A stretch of 64,000 nucleotides of DNA, taken from positions 1 to 64,000 of the forward strand of contig JAPTHN010000180.1 in assembly GCA_026936325.1 (NCBI GenBank), in the 5' to 3' direction. The notes below the pieces were generated by a model that saw only the letters and a program-made list of their open reading frames with translations, made no database searches and was not told where the DNA came from. Below, piece by piece: positions 20,290-30,685 of the stretch; the stretch's first letter is position 1; the number at the start of each line of letters is the position of its first letter. A program made the position numbers and the translations under genes. Source of the stretch: Platynereis dumerilii. Lineage: Eukaryota > Annelida > Polychaeta > Phyllodocida > Nereididae.

Positions 20290-22780
20290 CAACACTATCT
20301 GTCTTGACGGTTCCCCGTCAATGATGCGTCTTTGACATAAGGCACCATTTTCGAAAAAAAGACGTTTCCTCTACCACATGAGGCATTGAGCTTCTTGGCA
20401 CTTTAGATCAGATGTATGTGCCTCAATACCATATCAATGACTGCTCTGAGCACTCTGTCCTTTAGCTGCATATTTTGCCACTGAATTGCGGACTACACAA
20501 TTTCAGTTGTACCATCAGAGACAACAACATCTTGTTGCATACTCACTGCAGTAACACCACCATCGACGTCAGTGATTCCACCTAATGCAGAATTCACCTG
20601 TTCCTTAGACCAGAAAATCCTTGTTATTCTTCAGACCACGCTTGTATTTGATACTAAAACAGAAGCTACTCAAGTCTGCAAGCCATCTGTGTCCTGTAGC
20701 ATCGACCTTTACAGATGAAAAGGCATATGTCAATGGAATATTATCCGTGACCAATTCTAATAACTATAATATAAATGTAAGAGGAAATGCGACACTTCCA
20801 ACTTGGTTTAGTTCTTTTTATTCCAAAATATATGGTCAATCAAAAATACTGATTGTAAAAATAAAATAAAGCATGAGTATATATCACAATAAGTAAGAGA
20901 CTATTATCACATCTAAATTATTAAATGATACAATTTTTAGAGAATTATTTTAATAGTTATTTACTACTTTACTGTATTTTGTTTACACATTCTGCTATTA
21001 AAAATAATATTTTTCAACTTCTCAGTTAATATATTTTGATATTCTTGTATTCCAATACTTCAAAACTTTCACAATTTTTAATAATCTGAACCAAACTGAG
21101 ATTATTGGCAACAACACAAATAATTATATGAAACAATTAGTACCAAAATACTAACCCTGCTTAATGGTGGAAAGTAATACCAGTGGTCAACAATTATGAC
21201 TAAATATAAAACACCAACAATCAATTTAACAGCTTACCCAAAATAACTTCAATTTATTAACTTGTACACAAGTTACGTTATTAGAACACTTGAAATACAT
21301 TTTAGAAACACAAATAATGGCTTAACTTTGGCATGACTTTACTTGAATACAATTCAGCTGAGCAGTTTAGCATAACAGTAGATACTTTAGTAGAGCACAG
21401 GGTTTAGCCAATACGCATGAGACTAATTTAAGAACAAGATTCTTAAAAATATACATATGACAGCTTTTACCAATGGACTACATTTGTCAAAGACATCTTG
21501 GTACAAAATACAGGACCTGAAATAATTGTAAATACCTGTTTTGAGGTTCTTTAGTTACAAATACCTGTTTTGAGGTCCTTTAGTTACAAAATTTCACCAG
21601 CTCTACTGCAAACCGCATGGTTTCAGATTCTTCTCAATTATTTTGCCACCGGATGGCAGGACCTTGTTCTTGTTCTTGTAGTTGTAGCTTCCTCCTTTGA
21701 GCTCAGGAGTACCCCCGTGTGATGGGGGTGTCACAGTCACATATATTTACTTGTCCACACCAGAGGTCAGGAAGAGTCAACCAACATTATGCCCAGAGGG
21801 CAGCACTAATCATAAATCAGAAATCATTTTATCCAGAGTAAAGTAATCAATCATACATATATAATCTCAGAATTTTTCAGTTACAGCCCATTTCATTGCG
21901 AAAATTCCCTTTTGTGAACTGGGTAGCGTTTCTCTGATTCATTCAGTCCATTAGCATATGCAAAGACATGTTTCTGACCTTGCTGCACTTGATACAGTGC
22001 AGCTTCTATGCTGTATCCACTACTAAGCATCTACAGAAACAGTATATGGCAAAGAATAGTCAGCATAAGCTAGAACTGGACAGGCTGTAAGAGCACACTT
22101 CAGTTTATCAAAGGCGATTTGATGTTTAGGCGGCCATTCAGATTTACTTAAGGCAATTTTCTTCTTTTGCTACCTTGTTTCTTACAACCACCTTTTAAGA
22201 GCTCTCGCAGAGGATGTGCAATGGATGCATAGCCTTCAATGAATTGCCAATAGAGCCCAGCAAAACCCAGAAACTGACGGACCTCCTGTGTAATGATGGT
22301 ATGGGTCATTCCTTGACCGCCCTGAACTTCTCTGGATAAGTCCCTGTTCCATCTTCCGAGATAATGTGTCTCAAATATTTGACCTTTTTTGGAAAAATGA
22401 ACATTTTGAAGGGTTGAAATTCAGTCCAGCTTCATGAAGTTTGCTGAATACATAATTCAATCTCTGTAAATGCTCCTCAAAGGTATGTCCAAATATGATT
22501 GCATCATTCAGATATAATAAACACCCCCTGAGCTAGAGAGAACCAATGACCGTTTTTATCATCTGCTGAAAACTGGCTGGAGCCGCAGCTAAGCCGAAAG
22601 GCATCCTGGTAAACTCATGAAAAACAAGCGGGCCAAGGGAAAACGATCTTTTATGATGATCGTCTGGATGGATTCCACTTGCCAATATCCATTTTTCAGT
22701 ACATATCACACTCACCTGATACAGTAGTGACAACATCCCTTGTCTCGGTATCATGGAGATGCCATGCCAGCACAAGGACC
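20290..22780 (-). mobile_element. Ty3/Gypsy LTR-retrotransposon fossil, minus strand
   Basis: On the minus strand 22780-22500 reads as Gypsy reverse transcriptase, including a stretch with MPFGLAAAPASFQQMI. Sequence from about 22450 to 22010 continues into the RT connection and RNase H region. An integrase-like remnant may lie near 20440-20290. The element is broken in several places and its interior holds unassigned sequence. No pair of LTRs was identified. It looks old. Confidence 0.7.
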
Positions 22781-25030
22781 TAGCGTGGCGACCAGTACAA
22801 TTCCTTGTGGTTGATGTGCAAGGGCCTCAAATCCTTGGACTCCCAACCAGCGAGGAGTTAGGCATTGTCTCCATACACATTGATGGTGCATGCCAAAACC
22901 CTAAGCAAATGCAGCCCATCAAGAGGATCAGCCAACTTAAAGCGAAATACCCCGATCAGTTCAATAAGATTGGCAACTTTGAAGGTCCAGTGAAGTTGCA
23001 CCTCAACGAAGATTCTGAACCATTTATCGACTCACTAAGGATGTGCAGCATTCACTTAAAAGACACGCTGAGACAAGAGCTAGCAAAACTTGTCGAACAA
23101 TCTGTACTCCAAAAGGTCACCGAGCACACGGACTGGTGCTCCAGTTTGGCTTTCAGTGTTGAAAAAGACAATTCCTTGCGAATATGTCTGGACCCCCAGA
23201 GGCTGATTGATAATCTCAAGAGGTGCCCCCACAAGAACCCCATTGTCGAGGAACTAAATCCCATGTTCGCCGGGGCACAATTCTTCAGTAAACTAGATGA
23301 AAAAGCAGGACACTGGGCCATACATCTTCATGAAGACTCACACCTGCTGAACACGTTCTGTACACCCTTGGGCAGATACTGCAGGTGGAGGCTTCCTTTT
23401 GGATTAAAGCTCTCTGAAGACATTTTTCAAAGTAGAATGGATGAGATCCTCGAATGCCTGATAGGCGTGGTCAGTATCGCTGATGACATCGCCGTCATTG
23501 GCTGCCCTGAGGAGGAGCACAACAAGAACCTATACGAGTTAATGAGACGAGCCACGTAGGAAGTCTTCAACAGGCAAAAGTGCCTCATCAAACAGGAAGA
23601 AATCTCTTTCTTTGGCAATCTATACCCTAGCCAAGGTGTACGACCAGACCCAGCCAAGGTCAAAGACATCCACAGAATGCTGGAATGGCAAAGCAAGGAA
23701 GACATACAACGTTTTATGGGAATGTAAAATTACCTTGCTCCATACATTTCCAAACTTGCCGAGTCAGCTTACGCATTACAAGACCTGATGAAGAAAGATG
23801 TACCCTTTATGTGGGACGTGGACCACCAGTTATGTTTCCAGAAACTGATAAGCGTCATCACTGTGGACGCATGCCTCTAGTACGTACTACGACACCCGTA
23901 AGACACTGATGTTAGAGGTTGGTGCATCCCAAAAAGGTCTCGGCGTGACAATGACCCAAAACGACAGACCTGTGGCATTTGGATCCAAATCCCTCACGGA
24001 ATGCCAATCTCGATACAGCAATATCAAGTGTGAGATGCTAGCCTTTGTATATGGGATCCAACGATACCACATGTATCTATATAGCAAACGTTCACTGTGG
24101 TTACTGACCACAAGCCACTGGTGGCGATATGTACCAACACAGTTCAGTGCCCCCTTGTCTGCAAAGAATGTTGCTCAAGATCCAGGGATACCAATATATT
24201 GTGATCTGCCATCTTGGTCCCAAGATGGTCATGGCTGATGTCCTCAGCAGACAACCAAAGTCAGTTAACAACAGCTTATAGTGGACCTAGACGAGCGAGT
24301 GGACATGATTGATCTAGAGGATGATGATGTCGATATCCAGCTGATAAATTTCACCCCAGAAAAACAACAACAACTCAAGCAGGAGACAGCCAAGGACCCA
24401 GTGCTGTCACTCGTGAATGACTAGACACTATCACCGAGGGATGACCAGATAAAATCAAAGATCTGCCAGAGAGCATCTGTGTATACTGTGTCTTTCCTAG
24501 ATTAATTAGCACTGCAGTCAGGGAATCATTGTCAAGGGAAGGCAAGTTGTTATCCCTGCATCCATGACAAGTGATATCCTGCAGCAACTACCAGCTCTCC
24601 CCACTTCCCCTTGGGCAATGGCTTCATAAAACGTCACGTCCGAACTCTCAAGGCAGTTATCATGAAGTATATAGCTATCCTAAATATCAGGGCAACCCCT
24701 GTCTATAGCTGTTACCGTCCCCAGCCGAGATGATGTTTGGCAAGCCTATCACAACTATGCTCCCAAATCGGGCGGAGGCAGGCAAGGAAGAACATAGAGA
24801 ACGATTACAGGACAGGACCAGCCAAATGAAGATGCAATATCACAAGACAACAAAGTCCCAAGTCAAAGCATTCGTATCCGCGACCCAGACAACAAACTGT
24901 GGCAGCCAGGTTTTGTGTTGAAAGCCATGGAGGACGGGAGCTACGTACTCGAAACCTGGAACGGAGCCATGGTCCGTAAAACCAGATGCCACATTCGAGA
25001 ATCAGAGTGTTACATTTGTGAATGTTCACT
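22760..25030 (+). mobile_element. Ty3/Gypsy LTR-retrotransposon fossil, plus strand
   Basis: Plus-strand pol-like sequence in the Gypsy order: end of a protease-like region (about 22770-22900), reverse transcriptase (about 22990-23640), RNase H (about 23900-24240) and integrase C-terminal region (about 24720-25000, including SPAEMMFGKP). The coding region is broken in several places. LTRs were not identified. It lies head to head with the minus-strand Gypsy fossil and meets it near 22770. Confidence 0.85.
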
Positions 25031-25473
25031 ACATGTATTTTTTATATTTAATTATTTATTCATTGTAATTCTTATCTTACATGACTTTCTAAGGTCAGTA
25101 GATAATGTGACTCATTTCTTCTTTGATTGATTGTACTGAGAGTGCCTCCCTTGTGTGCCAAACAATACATTGGAGGTGGTCCGCCTGAGTCATGGTCATG
25201 GTCTGTTGGATAGGTATGTCCCAATTAGAGAATGATAATTTTAAATGAAAAGGTCAGATTGCAACTGTCAACAGAAGCAGCATAATGCAAAAAACAGGTC
25301 TCAAACTTCTTGTAAGTTATCATTCATTTTATTGTTTTATAATATATGCATTTGTGTGTCTTATCAATTCATAAATGAGTAGTTATTTGGTTCTACTTAT
25401 CCATTCGAGCGTTAAATAAAAGTTGAGACCTAACAATCCTAATCGTCTTTGATGATATACAATAAGAGAATAC

Positions 25474-25590
25474 CTCGACTACGAAACATGTGAGGTTCGC
25501 ACCACCGACGAGACACAACAATGTGAATCCCAAACCAATGTGAATACCCCACAGCTGGTACCGGGTGGTCCACTTTAGCTCAAAGTCCAT
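25474..25590 (-). CDS. Candidate leader exon of a further minus-strand secreted or membrane protein gene
   Basis: ATG at 25590-25588, 39 codons, then donor GTATTC in phase 0. It starts MDFELKWTTRYQLWGIHIGL, followed by GFTLLCLVGGA, a good signal-peptide core with a small-residue cleavage site, then NLTCFVVE with a glycosylation site and a Cys. Base composition is richer in G+C than the surroundings, as the other host exons here are. I could not find the next exon. The phase differs from the first exon of the assembled minus-strand gene, so it is not a simple alternative first exon. Confidence 0.45.
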
Positions 25591-25977
25591 TAATCAATCA
25601 GCTCCTAGATTACTTGGAAACAGTCTTTAAATTATCACTTTAATTTTTTTTAGTCACGTTTCGATGTATCTGTCTTGCTGTCCAATTCTCATAGTCGCAT
25701 GCGAGCGCGCTTTCACATGGGATAGACTGTATAGCTTCTTGTAGCAATTTCTTCAAGTTTGAAGTTCACCAGCAGGATGGCCATCCTTAAATTCCAGCAG
25801 ACCGGACAACTGTTGACTGCACCATTGTGACACACTTGTGGATTGGTTTGAATGACTCTTTATTCAAGAGATCAGAGAGAAGTCCGAAACAACTCTAGAA
25901 ATAAAGAAATTAACAAATGTAAATAATAATGTACACAACCTGACACATTCAAAATGTAATTCAGTAATTCGCATGTA

Positions 25978-26154
25978 CAGTGGACCCTGCGTTATAAGAC
26001 CCCCTGTTGTAAGACCGCCTTGCCTTATGTGACCGCCTTCTTCACGCACTAAGTAGTATTTTTACTGCACTTTGCACCCGATGAGGGCCCGCATCCCCAC
26101 GAGAGACCGCTTCATGACCGCAGAAGGGGCGGTCTTATAACGCAGGGACCACTG
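25978..26154. mobile_element. TA-flanked MITE, 177 bp
   Basis: The left end CAGTGGACCCTGCGTTATAA and the right end, whose reverse complement is CAGTGGTCCCTGCGTTATAA, differ by one base. TA flanks both sides. It is Tc1/mariner-like by TIR and target. It abuts the 190-bp repeat at 26157. A fragment of the same family (GGTCTTACAATGCAGGTACC) lies at 26940-26997. Confidence 0.92.
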
Positions 26155-26156
26155 TA

Positions 26157-26350
26157 TAATTAAATAACTAGTCATAACCTTCATTAGGAGCTTGAGTGAC
26201 TGGCCATAAGAACTCCAATTGTTACTGGTCAACAGTTTACCCACACTGGTCTAAACACGAGTTTCAGCTGTATGCCTCAAACCTGCAATTGAAATAAATA
26301 CTCCAACGTACTTGACTAACAAAATACAATTGTGTATTACACAAACTATA
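26157..26350 (-). repeat. 190-bp repeat, copy 2 (inverted)
   Basis: This is the reverse complement of 19753-19942; for example GTGACTGGCCATAAGAACTC here pairs with GAGTTCTTATGGCCAGTCAC there. The adjoining MITE appears to have inserted at its edge. Confidence 0.75.
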
Positions 26351-26442
26351 CAATTTTGAAGAGGTTTACTTAACAGCGATATTCAAAATTGATTGGAATT
26401 GAGTTAGTATGTACAATGAAATATAAAGTGTTCAATCAGTAC

Positions 26443-26567
26443 CTTGTAATTATCACAATAGTCTATTACGTTTTGATCAATATTTGATGCCTGTGTCCAC
26501 GTATGCATGTACAGATACAGTGACAGCGTGATTACACAAGAAAATGGCAGCACAATATCAGCCTGAC
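26443..26567 (-). CDS. Candidate exon with a hydrophobic segment
   Basis: Acceptor GCACAGAGCAG, donor GTACTG, 125 bp, phase 1 in and phase 0 out. It encodes QADIVLPFSCVITLSLYLYM, then HTWTQASNIDQNVIDYCDNY. The hydrophobic run of about 17 residues could be a signal peptide or a membrane segment. It lies upstream, in minus-strand sense, of the leader exon at 25590. It is isolated and unsupported by a neighbouring exon. Confidence 0.3.
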
Positions 26568-28321
26568 CTGCTCTGTGCCAGACAACAGACAGAATGTTAT
26601 TAATTATAATAATATTTAATTTAAAAAGGTGACTCAAGTCAAGTATGGTAGTTAGATCAGATAGATTTTTCTAAAATTTTGCATGGACACTAAACATTCC
26701 AAAAATGAAAAGCAAAAATATTTCACAGACTGGTTTTGTTGACATGGTAACGGGTATGTTTAGACTGGTGACTGCTTAAAAATCATAAATTGAGTTTTGG
26801 TTAGGCACCACAGAATAAAGCATCCAATGCATTAGTTACTCAAAAAAGAAATGTCTTCCCATGGATGTACACCAATAAATGTGAGTTAAACTTGAAAAAA
26901 TTGTTAAAAATACTTAATTCTGGGAGTGCAGCCGCACACCTAAGGCAAGTTGGTCTTACAATACGGGGTCTTACAATGCAGGTACCATTGTACTGTGATA
27001 TAAATGTTCATGATAAGAACTCCCACAACGGGCTGGTTGAGGCCATAAGCTGGAAAATTTCACCACGCGCATGTATACCAATAATACCCTATAAGACAAT
27101 ACAAGCATATGAAATTTGAATTTCGAGATTGCAGAAGAAGAGCCATTTTGCAAATAACACACAGATATGGTGCAAATGCAATAGTTGACCTTGTACATCT
27201 CTCTTATTTTGTTACTAGAGGACCCCCATGCTTCTTGGTATAAAGAGATAGGCCTGCAATTAGTAGCAGGGTGCAATATTATGCTTCATCATTGAAGGTG
27301 TGATGTCACATGTGTTTCCCTGTGGTGCAAATAGAGGATTAAAGAGATAGGGCTGGAAAGGAAGAAATCGTGTTAGTGCAGAAATCATCCATGAAGTGAT
27401 GTGCTGTAAATGATGATATGGTCACCTTAGACAGTTCCCTTGATGTAAGACAGTAAGTGGGTCTGTTGCAAAGTATTTCATGTGCATTTTTGGGTCGAAA
27501 AGGCCCAAAAAAAAATTTACAAGAAATGATCCGGTTTCAAACATGCCTCCCTTCGAGAGCTTAGGGTAAACTGCTATTATTAGCAGGACCACTTGAATAG
27601 ATATATATAGGTGAGGATACTCAGGATAGGGTGTTTGAAAACATTAAGATTGAGGTATAGCAGATGCCCTCTGACAGTGTGAGAGTGGCAGGTGTCTCCC
27701 TCTGGTGTAATGTGGTACTGACAGATGTTGTCCTCTTGTGTGAATGGTAGGAAAATGCCAAAAAATGGAAATGGCCACAGGTGCAAAAATAATGGATGTA
27801 AAGTGGCAGTAACATAAAAATGTGTAGTGCAGGTGAAGAGAGGAAGATTTATATGTGGGATGTTGGGATGCATTGAGAAATGTGGATTTGTATGGAAAAA
27901 GAATATTTGAGAAAACCTGTCATTTATATATAAGGATGTTCTGGCATGCAAAATATTTTCTCTTTTATAGTATTTTGAAGAAATACAAAACTGGTGGGAG
28001 CCTATTCCGAAGTCACATGACAAATTCCAATTAGAATACAACCATAGCAGTGATCACAAACTGTTATACATTGTTTGTTACTATGTGTGCTTTTAGCAGT
28101 TAGACATAAAAATATATAAGAATCTGTAACTTAAAGAACTAACAACACCCAACAATAACGGTGAATTTTGAAAAATTGCTTTTCATAGTCAAAGTTCTGT
28201 CAAATTTGATAGAATCTGTGACAAATATATCAAAACACAAATGTCCAGGGCATTTTCTTTGACTTATGCTAGTTTATGGATGGATTAAATCCATCTACAA
28301 GCCCTGATATACCATGTCTGC
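26568..28321. other. Intergenic stretch; MITE fragment and degenerate short repeats
   Basis: It holds a MITE end at 26940-26997 and loosely repeated GTGTYTCCCTSTGGTG motifs near 27310 and 27690. The part nearest 28.3 kb may be 5' untranslated sequence of LINE B. A 153-codon minus-strand frame at 27580-28041 looks like chance. Confidence 0.4.
26940..26997. mobile_element. Fragment of the 177-bp MITE family
   Basis: GGTCTTACAATACGGGGTCT and the following GGTACCATTGTAC match the right end of the MITE at 25978-26154 with diverged bases. Confidence 0.55.
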
Positions 28322-29242
28322 ATGCAAAGACTGGTACAAGAAAAAGAACGAGACTACAGTGATTTATTGCATGAGATCTCAAACTCAGAAGGGGCAACAA
28401 GCGGAGCCTCTAGTAAAATGAAACCAAAAGGCTTGGTCATATATGACAATATTACAAAGGACATCGCCCAACACTTAACTAGTAAAATTGATTGGAAAGG
28501 AGATCTGAAAAGTACTGAGGACCTGGTCGACTCTGCGAATCTAAGTGAATGTGCCAACTATGATGTCACGCTGATTATGACTGGTGCCGGTGAGATCTTA
28601 GATGGGAGCAGCGCAGTAGATGTGTTCGACAACGTTGCCAAGCTTAACTTAAGCCTAGCTGAAAAAACTAAACTCCACGTTACCAGCATTCCCCCGAGTA
28701 GTCGCAATTCACTCCAAGTGAACTTGTTAAATGTGAAATTTGGTAAATTGAAGGATGACAATAGTGACACTGTTGTCATCAATGTTAAGCCACCCGGTCT
28801 AAGAATGGACCAAGTTCACAAAGATGGTTTCTCATTAAAAGAGACAACAGTCAACTATTTCGCCAAGAAGATCAACGAGAGTATAGTAATTCCTGAAGTT
28901 ATCAAAACAGAGAATGTTAGAGAGTCATCTTCCTCTAAGAAGGAATTTACAGATTATCATGTAATGGCCGTCATGAAAGTGAGAAAGGAGAAAATTGGCA
29001 AAATCATCGGCAAGGGAGGAAATATAATCAAGAAGTTGACCGACGAAAACAGGGTGGAGATGAGCTTTGGCAAATGGTCAGAATACAGAAAAGAACACAG
29101 AGAGGAGTATCATGACCTATTTTTCGCCCTTATGATCACAGGACAAGCCTCGAAGGTCAGAGTCGTCCAAGAAAAATGTCGTAGCCTGCTGTCGTCCGAT
29201 GCGTCCGAAGATGAACCACAACGTAAAAAGAGTCGTTATTGA
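28322..29242 (+). CDS. LINE B ORF1: SGNH-esterase-like domain plus KH RNA-binding domain
   Basis: Uninterrupted, 306 residues. Residues about 36-184 have the block order of an SGNH/GDSL hydrolase: KGLVIYDNI where block I would be GDS, LIMTGAGEI where block III would be GxND, and DQVHKDGF, the block V D-x-x-H (Asp163, His166). The nucleophile Ser position is Asn43, so catalysis is doubtful. Residues about 211-291 are a canonical type I KH domain: VRKEKIGKIIGKGGNIIKKL with the G-x-x-G loop at 230-233, and ALMITGQASKVRVVQ at the end. The C-terminus is basic (RKKSR). It lies directly ahead of the endonuclease/RT ORF of the same strand and so is probably ORF1, binding element RNA. A host KH retrogene is the alternative. 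Esterase-type ORF1s are known in CR1-group LINEs; the KH addition is the oddity. Confidence 0.8.
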   Translation: MQRLVQEKERDYSDLLHEISNSEGATSGASSKMKPKGLVIYDNITKDIAQHLTSKIDWKGDLKSTEDLVDSANLSECANYDVTLIMTGAGEILDGSSAVDVFDNVAKLNLSLAEKTKLHVTSIPPSSRNSLQVNLLNVKFGKLKDDNSDTVVINVKPPGLRMDQVHKDGFSLKETTVNYFAKKINESIVIPEVIKTENVRESSSSKKEFTDYHVMAVMKVRKEKIGKIIGKGGNIIKKLTDENRVEMSFGKWSEYRKEHREEYHDLFFALMITGQASKVRVVQEKCRSLLSSDASEDEPQRKKSRY

Positions 29243-29328
29243 CAGCTTATGCCACAGAGATTGTCAAAATTGATTAAACCGACTAGAATAGCCCTCGACA
29301 AACACACTGTAAATATTAAAGATTCATA

Positions 29329-30144
29329 TCGATGGTGAAAGTGCAAAACCTCATATGTCAAAATTTTGCCATTTTTAGATTTTGGGTGGAAATACTATTT
29401 CAATATCCAATGCATGTTGTCAATTGGTCACCTTGCCAGTTTGCTGTTTTTTGAAGCTGTAACACACTGGTAACAGAATGATTTCACCAAACATTGTATG
29501 TCGATTTGTTCCAAAAAGTGAAAGTGCAAAACCTCGTAACTCAAATCAGAACTTAGAAGCTCATATTTTCGGATATTTCAACTTTTTTTTAAAAACAATG
29601 ATTGCGGCACTTTTTTATGGCTCTCAGGAAATTTACCTATTAAAAAATCTATACCTCCCTATATTTGTTTTAGTGATGTAGGCTATTGAAAAAAATTGTT
29701 CATGAAAATTTGAAAAATTGCTATTTTCCTCATTCTTGCTATTGTAGCCACTAATTAAAATTAGCAGTTGTTATTTATTATGGTCAAATCATAATTTTTA
29801 CTGTATAGCTATAGATTGGAAGTACATTCAATGCTGCAAGTTGCTTAGAAATGTGATAAATGATCGAGTTACGAGGTTTTGCACTTTCACTAACTTGCAA
29901 AAAGTGAAAGTGCAAAACCTTGTAACTCGACATTTTCATTCATATCTGATGGTAGCATCAATGCAGGGGTCAATGACCTGTGACAAAAAATTATGCCAAA
30001 ACAGGGTCTCACTTTCTATAAATCACGTAGAGCCTAACTCACATATAAATGAACATTACCATAAAAAATTATCAGTGATAGTTTTTTCCAATTTCTGAAA
30101 AACAGCTTTTTTTGACTTACGAGGTTTTGCACTTTCACCATCGA
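29329..30144. mobile_element. TA-flanked MITE, 816 bp, with internal copies of its own terminus
   Basis: The ends are TCGATGGTGAAAGTGCAAAA and its exact reverse complement, with pairing extending to about 37 bp with few mismatches. TA lies on both sides (29327-29328 and 30145-30146). The motif GTGAAAGTGCAAAACCTYGT recurs inside at about 29517 and 29904, with an inverted copy near 29873. It is non-coding and inserted between ORF1 and ORF2 of LINE B. Confidence 0.9.
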
Positions 30145-30149
30145 TATGC

Positions 30150-30685
30150 AGCATATTTTCAAGTGTCCAATTCATTTAATCGAAGTAAAACCATTAACTT
30201 TAAAAAGGTCTCTGTGGCCCATTGTACTAAAATTGGTTCTATAGATAACCAAAGTTTGAGCAAATCTCAGAGGCGAGCAAGGCTGAGGCCTAAAAAGATA
30301 TCCTCAAATTTCACATCAAATTCGATCAAATTGTGTATTGCAAATGCGCAGAGTTTGAGGAACAAAACTGATCTAATAACTGATTTTAGAAAAACTCGTG
30401 GTCTTGATGTAATGCTGTTCACTGAGAGTTGGTTGAAAAGTGATGATTTTTATGAGATTGGTCAATTGAAGCATCATGGTGAATGCTCATTTGTGTCGAA
30501 TCCTCGAGAAAATAGAGTCGGTGGTGGAACTAGTTGTCTCTATCGGTCCAATCTAAACATTAGAAAATCTAAATCGATGGAAACCAAAACATTTGAGCAC
30601 TTAGCTCTTTCACTGAAAGTAAATGGTAAAAATATCCAAATTCTTGTGATATATAGACCTGAGCCCAGCAGCAAAAATCCATATA
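30150..30685 (+). pseudogene. LINE B ORF2, 5' part: endonuclease N-terminal half
   Basis: The frame reads NSIKLCIANAQSLRNKTDLI, then VMLFTESWLKSDD, RVGGGTSCLYRS and ILVIYRPEP, the ordered motifs of an EEP-type LINE endonuclease (N-A-Q-S, T/SESWL, GGG, YRP). The frame is cut at 30685 by the TA-flanked 2.85-kb element. It continues at 33533. Confidence 0.85.

Noticed and set aside
27580-28041. 153-codon minus-strand open frame
   Set aside because: Phe/His/Pro-rich, no domain, no splice signals or leader; it overlaps degenerate repeats. Looks like chance.
28322-29242. Host KH-domain gene or retrogene, not LINE ORF1
   Set aside because: Not excluded, but the single-exon structure, same strand and position right before the endonuclease ORF favour ORF1.
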